A stretch of DNA of 64,000 nucleotides from Bombus terrestris (taxonomy: Eukaryota > Arthropoda > Insecta > Hymenoptera > Apidae). Both the position numbers and the translations under genes were made by a program. Shown here piece by piece: positions 1 through 10,890 of the stretch. The first letter of the stretch is position 1; every line of letters begins with the position of its first letter. The notes beneath the pieces are model-generated. The model was not told the DNA's origin and did not search any database. It worked only from the letters and a program-made list of their open reading frames with translations. The DNA lies in contig NC_063276.1 of NCBI RefSeq assembly GCF_910591885.1, positions 1,488,001 to 1,552,000 on the forward strand, given 5' to 3'.

Positions 1-208
1 CTTCTCCTCTCTCCGTATCCGGCGATCGAACGTAGCCCTAGTGCGGGCTTATTCGTTTGTTTCTTGGCCGAGTCGAGAAATTTCTGAACCGTGTATAGGG
101 AAAGTGAGGGCCACTTCCGCCGGATAATTTGAACGGGAGAAAGAAACGGTCCGTGTAGGAGTGGGAATGTCCTTCGTGCACGAAACTCGCGGCTTCTCGG
201 CTCGTTTG

Positions 209-244
209 CGCGTACTACGAGCTTACTACGAGCGTCGTACGCGC
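209..244. repeat. Small hairpin with 11-bp tandem core
   Basis: GCGCGTAC at 209-216 pairs perfectly with GTACGCGC near 236-243, an 8-bp stem. Inside it the word TACTACGAGC occurs at 213-222 and again at 224-233, a period of 11. Function is unknown, and this could be chance in CpG-rich sequence. Confidence 0.5.
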
Positions 245-920
245 GTGCAAGTTTACGCGACCGGATGTTGGCAGCGCGTACCAGACGACGTCGTAACGAC
301 TGAACAATAAGTGCTACGCTGGAGTACTATGACTACGGCCCGAGTAAATCGGAACGATCACGATCGTCTTATATTAGAGGCTCGGTGAAAACCGGATGGC
401 CGGATATCTCGCTGCTCGCTCGATCGTCCATTCGATGATTGGTCGGTCGGTTAGGTTGGACGAGCGCCGTAAACGCAATTATTCGAATGTAACTTTAATT
501 GCAGGTATAGTCTCTCGTACGTTTGCTTTTATCACGCGCATAAACTTCTCTATATTTTCCTACCACAATTCGTCGTTTAATTCTTGCTATTAATGTTTGA
601 GGGGTACAGCGACGTTGCCTATCAACTCCGCAAGTTGGAAAGTGAAGATAAATGGTAATTATAAACATTATCTTTCAAAATCTAGGTTGAAATTCGCGAT
701 GGGGACTGGCCTGTGTGATACATAAATTTATGAAAATAAATCTCCCGTTCTTTAAATCATGGTTTTTGAGCTACTCGTTGCGAGACAACGACGTAATTGG
801 TGTTATTAGTAACGTGAATAAATAATGTTTATAGTACAAAGTCGAAAGGCAGAAATAGTTGCGATGATATTAGAAGCGAAACAGCAATGATCGTAAATGT
901 ATTATTTTTATAGCTACGGT

Positions 921-958
921 TATGGTCATGGTCATGGTCACGATGACAGCGTCGTGAC
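921..958. repeat. TGGTCA triple repeat running into a 7-bp hairpin
   Basis: TGGTCA is repeated three times without error at 923-940. Its last copy runs into a perfect inverted repeat, GTCACGA (937-943) against TCGTGAC (952-958). Further GTGACA and GTCACG words follow to about 990. This looks like a short microsatellite that has generated palindromes. No coding frame is supported here. Confidence 0.6.
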
Positions 959-1531
959 ACTGACAAACAATAGTGACAGTGATGTAGTCACGATCGTATT
1001 ACGGTGGCTCATGATCGAGTCAGGATAAACATACAATCAAATTGCGACTATAAGTCACGAGTAAGTTGTGGTCTTGGTTCATTATTGGTTGTACGATACT
1101 ATCGTGGTCGGAACAGTTGCTTCGAACTATCGTTCATTAGCTAATATATTCTAGGTTCGTACCAACACTGACGGTTATAATAATTGTGATAACGATACGC
1201 TGTAATAAGATGCTAATAGAACATTTAGATTTCTAATATTTTCTAATATTTATATATTTCTAGTTAAAAAACGTTTCACCGACGTAGCCAATTAATCCAC
1301 GTATTTGACAGTTTTTGGCAGGCCAATTATATTAAACGTAAGACTGACCGCATTAATTAACCAAAAGCGTTAACCATTATTTCTTCACTTTTAGCTCTAG
1401 ATACTATCAATGAAATTTAAAATTCAAATTGACTACACGATTGCATTCATTAACTTTTCACCATGTTCGTCGTTATTGTTCGCCTACTAATTAGACTTTA
1501 GCGTTATTTCTAGCATGCACCTAGTAATCCC

Positions 1532-1559
1532 AGTGTGTCTGTGTGTATATATATATGTG
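1532..1559. repeat. Alternating TG/TA dinucleotide tract
   Basis: A run of GT followed by TATATATATATG forms an almost uninterrupted alternating purine-pyrimidine stretch. It is a simple-sequence repeat that is likely length-variable. Confidence 0.7.
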
Positions 1560-1833
1560 CGTCTCACAAGAAGAACATCCTGTGTGCTTCGAAGAATGGA
1601 ATTTTAACAATGAATGGAATATATTCGTTATCGTTTCTTGCTACTAAAGTTACACGCGCGTCTTTCCTCCATATAATATATACGTAGGACAATTATTAAC
1701 TTGAAATAAACTCTTCTGATATTTCGTATATGTAACTTGTATCGCCCATCGAAATGTGAAACTTAACACGCGATACGTTAAATCTATTCCTAGGCCATTG
1801 ATTATCGTATTACTTTTTAACCAATTAAACATT

Positions 1834-1849
1834 AACAGCTGCAGCTGTT
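1834..1849. promoter_or_regulatory. 16-bp perfect palindrome holding two E-boxes
   Basis: AACAGCTGCAGCTGTT reads identically on both strands and contains two overlapping CAGCTG E-boxes. CAGCTG is the core bound by many bHLH dimers in animals. A tandem, perfectly symmetric arrangement in an AT-rich surrounding is unusual. The binding role is inferred from motif knowledge only. Confidence 0.35.
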
Positions 1850-2160
1850 GCGAATAAGTTGTAAAACAAATGATTACCGTAACTACGTTAAACTGTTATT
1901 CAAGAAATTGTAATCAACCGTTAGAATTACTGGTTGTACGAACAGAGCTATTAAATACAAGTATAATAGGTTCTTTAATTGCAGAAACGCACAACTATGA
2001 ATCATTGTGGCGGCGCTTCATATAAACAGGTCACACGCAATAATTGTATGTAACGTTTATTACCAAGGCAAAACGATATCAATGACGTAACGTGTATTTT
2101 TAGTAACCAGCGGTTACTTTAATATATATAATCTCTTTCTATAGGTATCATTCACCTCTG

Positions 2161-5100
2161 TTTTAACCGTTCCATCCCGATGGACGTTATTCCACTGGAA
2201 ATAAAGGGCCATCCATGCCCAACGATCTTCGATTACCAAGAGAATCAGAGAAACACAAGAATAATTGACAGTAATCAGGCAATTTACGAAATCTTAACTT
2301 TCGAAGGGAATCGTGCGCGCAACGTTTGGACAAGGGCAGCGACAAAGTGGTCATCGTATAGCAGTTGCACCACGTGGTCGGTACGTCGGGCGAAGATTTA
2401 TAGCGGTGGAAAGCCAGGCGAATATCCTCGCCTTCGGCTTCGTTTAAATGGCTTCGAGGCGGCTTTATACTCTATACGCACTCTCGCCGCGCTAGTATTT
2501 AATTTCACTAGAGCATGAATGTTCCGCTTGGTGCTTACCCATCTTTCACGATACGCCTTGCAATTTTTTCCCCTTCGAAACCAGCCTCGAACGCTTCTTC
2601 GTCACGAGGCGAGCCACGGATCGTACGTGTCCTACGAAAAAATGAATTTCGATGCAATTGGAACCGTTTGATGCTCGCAAAACCTTTCGTCCACGTGGGA
2701 AACCTGGTTTCTTCTTTCGAGCTTCTTCCGTTCCTTCTTTTTTAAGCTTCTTCTTCTTCTCTTCTCGCAAAGAGTGTTTTCTCAGGGCTTGTCTTTTTTT
2801 GTCGTCGAAGCGTTGCATCGTAATTTAGAGTAGGTAGTTCGAAGAGTATTGTTTTTTTTTACGGTCGTCTGTGCTTTTCTCGACGTAGATCTAAAGTTCG
2901 AAGGGTTAGGTTCGAAGGGTTACGAGGGTAATATCGACGATGAATCGCGGCTCGAGAAATTTCAACTCTATTTCGAACGAAAAATATTTATAGAATCGGA
3001 AAATAATGTCTTTTTTCCGAAATTTGGTTTAGCCTTTCGACGATTCTCGAAGTACTACGATCGTCCTAGATCTTTTCGTTCTAAGGAAGAAGCTTAAAGA
3101 AAGAAGAAGCTAAAGAGGAACCAGTAGTCTTTTCTTCGAAATAAAGATTTTTCAGCTGTTCTACCTTCCTGGTAAATAAGCCATTTACAGTCGTGAACCC
3201 GGTTTCTACTCGAGTCGGCGTCTTTAACCGAACTTGTTCGCCCTTTATCGCCGTGTAACACGTTCCGATAAGCGATTGTTAAATTTACATTTATGCAGCC
3301 ATGGATGCGGGTGGACAAAGAAAGTCTTCTTGCTCGGTACTGTTTATAAGAGTCTACCTATGTGATTTGTAGCGCAACTATGTATACGTATTCGCTGTGT
3401 TCTCCATGAAATTTAGTTATAATAACAAATGAAAAGAATTTATGAATATTTTTCTGAAATAAAAACGTACGGACGTCCGATACTTCGAAAGATGATACGT
3501 TGCAACGTGTCAGTTCTATTCGTTGTTTTCTTAAAGTGAGATGCGTGAATTGCTTGGATGGAAGAATGTGTATTGCATCTAATAATACCTACTCACCGCG
3601 ATGCAATCGCATTCAACGAGTAACTCCATTAGCCACGCGACTAATAATGCAATCAAGCTCGAATTAGTGCCAATTATTAGAATTATTCCATATAACGTTC
3701 TACGCACATTCCCTCTGTACTAATTCGTACGGCAAATGATCCCGCTTTCTCTTTTATCTCGCCACTCTTCGTTTTTACCGATCGATATCGAACTTTCATT
3801 CTCAGATTTCAATTCACGATTTATAAGCATCCTGACAACAAGCGTTACCCTATTCGACGAGTCTGGCAATTGGAATTTGAGGGTTAAAACGCGACGAAAA
3901 AATCGGCGGACAAGCCGGTCGTGTGCGAGTGGAAACGCAAGAACGTCGGTGTGAGCCGAGCCTCGTTAAGCGATTTATCGGGTGGTTGTGTTCGAAGTTT
4001 GAAATTGATTTCGACGGATCAACGTTCTCGTTTCGGCAACGTCCAGACCGAGCGAATTGCCGCCCGGGGCCTAATTAGCGTTTAACTAGCGAAATAATCT
4101 TTTTTTTTTGCGCGCGCGCGCGTTCACGCCCCTCGACGTCGTCGAAGAAGCTGTGCGACGTACGGGATGTCTGTGTGAAAGAATTTTCAACGATGACAAG
4201 TGCTTCGAGGGCGTTTAAACGGCCTTTTTTCTCTCGGTCGTATCGGTTTCGAACGATAAACCACTTACGGTTGAACATCGTTGTTCGATGACGTTCTCAT
4301 CGACGCACGAGAAATTCCCAGCATTACGGAAACGAGCGTTAAGAAGGTTCCGCGTATCCAGTTACTCCGAAACGCGATGAATCGTTATTGCAACTTCATT
4401 TGCGTACATGCCCGAAATAAGGAATCCGCGAAGCAGGTGCAAAACGAAACAGGAGCGTGTTTATCGGCTCGGTATCGTGGTTCGCGAGCTCCCTCGCTTT
4501 TGGTTCGCTTGGTTTACCGGACGGATCGTTGGAAATGTCCGTTAAGGTAAAAGTGGCATTCCATTCCTCAGCCAGCAACACTGCTGCCAGTCCACGAACT
4601 TGTCTTGGGAACGAAATCCCGGTGTAGTTTTTATAAAAATTCCGAAAAAGAATCCCCAAAGAAGCTATCTTGCTCGTTGATCGACCGCTCGACAATAATC
4701 GATGGAAGTCTCGTGCTGACAGCATCGATCTCCTTAGTTCCTCCTTTCGTATCGTACGATTAAAATAAATCGTTCTTTCGTGATATTTCATCTTGCTACG
4801 TCGTTGATACAGTTCGTGTTATGCGTAGAATATGGAATCTCGAACGGACGAGTCGTTTGTGTCTTTTACTGCCTTCGTAAGTATGCTTAGCGTTTCGCGG
4901 AATTTTTATCGAAACGATTTTAATAGCCGCACAGACCAATTCGACAAACTACTCTTAGAACCAGCCGATTATCTCACTATAGCCAAAGATTCGAATCAAC
5001 CAGGACCAAACAAAACTATGTTCGTCTCTGTCGATTAAACGAATCACACGGTCGATTTCGATGCAGAGGAATGTCTTCTTACCCCGGTACACCCCAGCGC

Positions 5101-5900
5101 GACGATCAACCAGTGCGCGATTTCGTGCAGCTCGCCTTGGGTCGGCCAGTATTTGGCTTATCTGTCGGTAAGTGGGCGTGCTCGATAATTCCAATGCCTG
5201 CAGCCCTGACCGTATGATTTATACGTGGCTGCATAATGTGTCACATCCTTCGATGAGCCTTCCGATTGCATAAGTGACTACGGGGTTAACGTCGCGACCG
5301 TTGAAAGCCTCGATGTGGCGCCAGTCTTCTCGCGTCGTACGTGAACGCGAACTCGTATAAAACGTGTGTCCGTTTGACCTGTGTGCGCGTGTACGTGCGC
5401 ACGTCGAACGTGGAGTTCGAGAGCTGGAAGATGTTTGCTTTGCCGCTCTTCTCTCGCAATAGAACGCGACGGTGCTCCGGGTGTACACGGTCGAGAGAAC
5501 GCGCGCCTTCGAGGTATTTCACCTTGGGCCTTGAGTAATAACCGACGATCGAGACACGCTGACAGCCGCGATAATTGGACGGGGGTTATCTTAATTCGGA
5601 CTCGGCGGTGGATTTTTTCGGCAGCTTCGTTTTTGGCGCGGTATATCCACCATACCGAGGTGGATGATCGCGACACGTGGCAGGTCTGATTGCTTCGACA
5701 GTCCGGATGAATACATCGATGAACAGGGTTTCGCGGAATGCCGGCTCTTGCTTCGCGTTCGTTCACGTTCGTCGATGTAACGCTGAATTTTGACGAGGAG
5801 TTTGAGAGATAATCGATGACTAGTGTCGCTACAACGTAAATTGGATAAATTGGAATTTCGAAGCTGTACAAGCAATTTACAGCTCGGACATGTTTATAGC
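2161..5900. other. CpG-rich non-coding stretch with short chance frames
   Basis: Open frames of 60 to 200 codons exist on both strands (for example 2180-2518 plus, 4396-4791 minus, 5278-5871 minus), but none shows a family motif. Several overlap each other on opposite strands. The frame on minus at 2546-2818 is a lysine-rich translation of a pyrimidine tract. A symmetric E-box, ACCACGTGGT, lies at 2369-2378. I see no exon chain. Confidence 0.6.
4100..4122. repeat. T10 tract joined to a GC alternating tract
   Basis: Ten T residues (4100-4109) are followed directly by GCGCGCGCGCGCG (4110-4122). The alternating GC part can adopt left-handed DNA, and the T run is rigid. It is a simple repeat with no gene nearby. 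Confidence 0.7.
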
Positions 5901-8900
5901 TGCCTGTTGACGTAGATTTCCAGGCATCGGTAGATTGCTTCGCCTTCGTCGAAGCTCCTTGTCAATTTTTCTCTCGTCGTTACATTCTCTTCGAATCGAA
6001 GATAAAACTTTCTAAGTTGCTAACAATAAGCACACGATACACTATGTACCGGCATACGACGAAAATTTCGGAACAAATTGCCACATTATATAACGAACCT
6101 CTCTAACGTTTTTACCATCTGTATAACGATCCCCGTTCTAAAATCATAAAACACTTTGCAAAGACCAAATTAATCCAAAATATAACCTTCGACGCAAACC
6201 TTACCAAGCCCGGTCAAACGACCAGTCTTGAAGTTTAAACAGAAATTGCGCGTTCGTTGTTATTCCTTTCGGTCTGTCTAGAAGAGCGGCACGAATAAAG
6301 ACACCCGTAGAGTCCTAATCTCAGCTTAAACAGAAAAGCTTGCGCTTTTCGTTCTTCGTATCTGAACCGTTAATGACCGACGTACCTGTGCTCAAGGTCC
6401 AGAAAATACGGATGCTATTTCCTCCTCGGAGCTAGCGACTTTGCACGACGATTGCACCGTAACGATAAATTATCCAACGAAAGAAATTGTCCGTCGTTCG
6501 AATCGACCAATTTTTCGATTTCTACTTTCGAATTTACCGATAGATATTACAGAATTTTCTGCAGAACGTAACCAGAGGGTTTGCAAGCGTTGCCGACGCG
6601 TCCTAATCTCTTTCTGCAAGATTCGTTATCCCGTTGAGACGAGATATACCTGAAAACGAAGGTGCTTGATTTACGAGGATATGGCTGTAGCAGGATCCTT
6701 CGTCTTTAGAAATTTTCTTCAGCCGCATGTACGTTGGATATTCTCGAGAGACCTTGTTTCATAATTCTCGGAGATTTTGCGGAAACTTGGAATTTACAGG
6801 CTTTTGCAATTCCTTTGTTGAGAATTTCTTTTGTCGAACGATCTTTGGATGACCGAAGATATCAAGACGTTGCCGATGCACCGGTGTGGATTTACCGCGT
6901 CGTCAAAGTAACGAAACGTACCGTTTAAATAATAGAAAGTTTGAACGCTATATCGTTTAGAGAGCATAACGTTTCGTAGTAGAACGTTTCGTTACAAAAT
7001 ACCAACGTGTGTGGTAGATGTTCCGGACAATACGATATTTAAGCGGTAGAATGTTTGGATAGTGAAACGTTTGAATGGTAGAGCGTTCAGGTGATAAAAC
7101 GTTTGAAAGAGCGAAAGATTCATAGAATTTGTACGTTATAGGAGAATTTCTTCGTTAATTACCTGCGTTTCTTCGTTAACATTTATTAATACTAAATGTT
7201 TAGTTTGTAATATAGTACATTTAAACTATTCGTGATCTTTAACCAAGCGAAATATACGAAGAATAGAAAGAATATACACGTCAGACGCGTAATTACCAAG
7301 CATTAAAGCTTGGAATACTTATGAATTCCAAGTTTAAAGATCGTAAAAGTCAACGGCTCGTGTACAAACCTATTCTACATGGCGACACGACATTTAAAAT
7401 TATGAGAAGAGGAAATAATACTCGTGGAAAGCGATGACGTTACGAAAGAAAGGGATGGTGTCAGATAATACGATATTAAATAACCACACCCTTTTTAACG
7501 ATCTCTCGTAACTAAATCTATCAGGGGTCGCTTATCGTGGCCCCCATTGATAACTGCTTCCGCTGTTCTTTGATAAAGGAGCGCTCGATACAGAGTTACA
7601 AGTGTTACAACGGTGTTGTTTGTAAAAATAGGGGCTCTCATTACGAGTAACGCTACGATCTAGCCTAGTTTTATCGAATCTATAACAGTATTTTCTCGAT
7701 AAACGCAATCGTCCAAGGACCGTACTTCGATACAAAATAGACCAAACTAAAATATTCCATAGAGAGCGCAGAGGATCGAATAAATCTCTGTTTATCTCTA
7801 TCTTATGTCTTACTGAAATTTAAATTATACGAGGATAACCATTAACCATCGATGCCGTTCGAATAATTACGAGCTGTGGAGCGTGTGTGTTCCATAGTAA
7901 CTCGTACGCGTAACATTCATCCGCATTCTCATGGAACGACAAAGCAAGAGAAACTAGAATTGCCAATGTAGTTGCACGTAATTAGCAACAAATGATAGCC
8001 ACTTATGCAATCTTTATTACAGACGATCGATCGACGACGTGTTTGCCGGCGCAAGGCTGTATCACGAGTGTAATGATAATGGCGAGGCGCCGCCGGCGCC
8101 AAATAATTGTCTGCTTTTGCCCTCTTTACTCTATCGACGAGCATATATCGTCATCCTATCGAAGCCAGAATATCTTTTTTTCTCGTACAGCGACTCGGAT
8201 CGGCGCGTTCCATCGACCGCGAATAACGATTAATTAAGACGCGCCCTTTGATGATCACGCGCCACAATCGCGGAGATACGCGCTCAACGATCAAACTGAA
8301 TAACTCGATGGAGTGATTTTCGAAAAAATAGGCAATTTCTACGGGAAAGGAACGCAACGTCGATAGAGAATTTTGAAAGTCGATGTTACGTTCGAGTAAT
8401 TCGGGAAAACATGATCGTAACGGTGGGCAGAACACGAGGTTTTCGAGTATGATCCAACAGCGAGCAACTACCAACAGACGTATCGTCGAACGCCGGTGTC
8501 GTGTTTGGATTTCACATTCTTCCCGGTAACACAAGTGTTCTTCATGCAAGGCGTGTCCCTGTTTCTCGCGTTGCCGACGGATCCACGTTTCTTCCGTTTG
8601 AACGAAACAACCCAAATCATTCTTATCTTTCCTACGTGGAACGACCGGCTCCCTCCACGGTTCCTCCGCGTCTCGCCGCGACCAGTCGTTTCCCTCGCGT
8701 TGGGATCCGGAATACGCCGCGTGACGCTATGCGACCCCTTCATTTAAATTATAAGAAAGACGACCAGGGTCCCGGTTTGTTGCGACACTCGTCGAAATCC
8801 GGTAGGATTCGAAAGAGGAAAAAGAAGAAAATTAGAAAGGGAAAGAAGGAAATCCGGAGAAACGTAAAATCTAATCGCGATAGAAGATGTATTTCAAGGA

Positions 8901-9600
8901 ATTAATAAAAGAGAAAGAAAAACGATGTTCTAGGAGAAGAATAAAAGATCATTACCGGAGGACTAATCGTGAAATTGTAATCTAGGAACGTCGGGGGAGA
9001 AAGGAGACGCGCGACGATGCGAAGGGATCGGATTCGGGAATTTGAAAAATTCCATATGAAATGTTAGATATCGTAAAACGAAGATTACATCGAAACTTCG
9101 CGAGTTACGTTGCGCGTCTACAGAGATTTAAAACGTCGTATAGTTTTTTAAACCTTGACGTATATTCGCGTCCTATCTCGGTTTTTAACCCGTATCGTGG
9201 TTTTTAAGATTTACGTGTTTGCGTTTTAAAATGTCGCGCCGTTGCAAACTCTGATATTTGACCGCTCCTTGCTTTACATTCCATTTTTGTATTATATTTG
9301 GAAGATTAGATTCTCTTATTTATACTCGCAGGTACTACGATCACGTATTAATATTGTCAATATTAAATAAACGTATTATTTTTCTATCGAACGTCTAACT
9401 CAAATAAAGATCTTACGTTAGAAATCGAACGGCCAATCTAATCGTATCGTATCGTTTTCTACTCCAAAGAGATTCACGATCTTTTAAGAAACATCATTCT
9501 TTCACAAAGATCCTACGGAAGATGAATTTTATCATAATTTTTTCATAATTGTACAAAAGCTTTGCAACTTTTTTATTCTGTTTTATTCGTCGACTTGAAG
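5901..9600. other. Non-coding stretch
   Basis: Mostly AT-rich sequence, with a CpG-richer patch at about 8050-8750. Open frames are short and overlapping. The patch contains GGCGCC twice around 8085-8100 and a purine-rich run at about 8810-8860. The tandem duplication at 7045-7108 is the only clear repeat. Nothing resembling an exon or RNA gene was recognised. Confidence 0.65.
7045..7108. repeat. 32-bp tandem duplication, two diverged copies
   Basis: Two adjacent 32-bp units begin GGTAGA at 7045 and 7077 and both end in AAACGTTTGAA plus one base. They differ at several internal positions, so the duplication is old. Related fragments with the core GTAGAACGTTT occur just upstream at about 6975-6995, suggesting a formerly longer degenerate array. 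Confidence 0.6.
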
Positions 9601-9911
9601 CCTTGTATTCTACGGATTATCCGTCGTAAGATCTCTGTACCGGTGTATTAAACGCGGGCGTATCGACAATGAGTCGTAAATCGCGAGTCGTGTAATATAT
9701 TCTACCTAGTGCACCATGTTTAATCGCGTTATTCAGGCTTCGATGACCGTACCATAATTTCCAAAAGTTTAACTCGCGATTCCCCCTAAACAGAAGGAAG
9801 CCATCAGCTAAATACTCGATTTCATGCCCGCATTGCTCCATTTCCGTCGTCGTGCTTCCTATTTTCCGATGTGGCACGATGGAGACGCTGAAACGAGCCG
9901 ATGCGGGCAGG

Positions 9912-9943
9912 TTAACCCTCGTCAGGGTCAATTCGACCCGACT
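9912..9943 (+). mobile_element. Possible piggyBac-type element end (solo)
   Basis: The sequence starts TTAACCCT and continues into an inner inverted repeat, GGGTC then GACCC, within AGGGTCAATTCGACCC. piggyBac-family elements insert at TTAA and have ends starting CCC, so the pattern is compatible with one element terminus. No matching AGGGTTAA end at a plausible distance and no transposase frame were found. It may be chance or a relic. Confidence 0.2.
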
Positions 9944-10762
9944 ACGTGGAACGTAGCGGCAATAGTCACGAGATCGATTCTCATACGTCCAACGTAAACG
10001 TTATTACACGAAGAAGATGAAATTCGAAGAGACGTTTTAACAATTTTCTATCGTTAAATTATTATACCTTTCGTAGAAGATCGCTTGGAAAATTCAAATT
10101 AAACGTTGCAACCATTAGCAAACCGGTGGTCATTCGCAAAAAGTTATTCGAGGGAAACCTAACTAGACCGAAGATGCCTGTACGATTTCACATTTTCACA
10201 TTTTCATGTACGTAATTGGAGAAATCGAAGCGAAATAGAATTCTGGAAAACTTTGTAAAGTAAAAGGATATGCAAATTCAATGTTATTTCCGAATAAGCT
10301 TACGTAGGAGCGCCTTTAAAGGTTGGTTGGAGCTAGACACGTAGCGCCAGGCGGTCGGAGGGTCCACGGACAGAACGGTCCAACCTATCTTAACGTAACC
10401 GGCCGACTATCCTCTTTTTCTTTCCCTTGGTGACGGTTTCCTTGGTCGTTTCTCTTCGGTTGGCCCCGGTTCTCTCGCTCATTTCCAAGAAACAGTTCAC
10501 GGACGGTATACGTACTAATGGTAGAACGTGGTGGGGAAGCGTTTGTTAACCCCCGGTGTGTTGCACGCTTTCCTCCGTCTCTTTACTTATTTATTAACGG
10601 GTTGTTACCCTTTCACCATGGCGAGAAACGATTTCTTTTTCGGGCCCGTATGCCGGGTGATAACAAGTTATATGTCGCTTACGAGGAAGTACATCTTTGT
10701 TTTATCGTTTTGTTCTCGGGTCAGACGTTAGTTAGGACCGAATTTCCTTGGATTCTAGTACA

Positions 10763-10890
10763 ATTTTTGAAATAAGTAATAGCGGAAATAATTTTTTTTC
10801 TTAAATAAACGATAATAGAGATCGTTTTGATTTTCCTTCTCTCCGGTAACATTTTTGAAATAAGTAACGGTAAAAATCGTTTTAATCGAA
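10763..10890 (+). repeat. Two-copy direct repeat, period 88
   Basis: The 17-base word ATTTTTGAAATAAGTAA occurs at 10763-10779 and again at 10851-10867. A weaker partner word, ATCGTTTT, follows in the surrounding sequence (about 10821 and 10876). This suggests an old local tandem duplication. No coding potential is seen. Confidence 0.55.

Larger units (their letters stand above)
1..2160. other. Non-coding stretch, left end of window
   Basis: No gene is recognisable. The first 400 bases are CpG-rich with short palindromes. From about 600 onward the sequence turns AT-rich and all frames are closed by frequent stops. The small repeats and the E-box palindrome listed separately are the only structure seen. 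Two open frames of about 60 codons (396-593 on plus, 1650-1832 on minus) have no motif and are probably chance. Confidence 0.7.

Noticed and set aside
450..460. TTAGGTTGG, resembling the start of a mariner inverted repeat
   Set aside because: The similarity ends after nine bases and there is no partner repeat or transposase frame.
2546..2818. Lysine/arginine-rich 90-codon minus frame
   Set aside because: It translates a pyrimidine-rich tract. The composition is low complexity.
5062..5167. Possible exon ending at GTAAGT
   Set aside because: The donor is good, but the upstream acceptor lacks a pyrimidine tract and the translation shows no recognised protein. GTAAGT is expected many times by chance in 64 kb.
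5278..5871. 197-codon minus frame
   Set aside because: Arginine-, serine- and threonine-rich, as expected from CpG-rich sequence. Overlapping frames are open on both strands and there is no family motif.
6497..6510. GTTCGAATC, a tRNA B-box-like word
   Set aside because: No A-box, cloverleaf stems or terminator run at the correct spacing.
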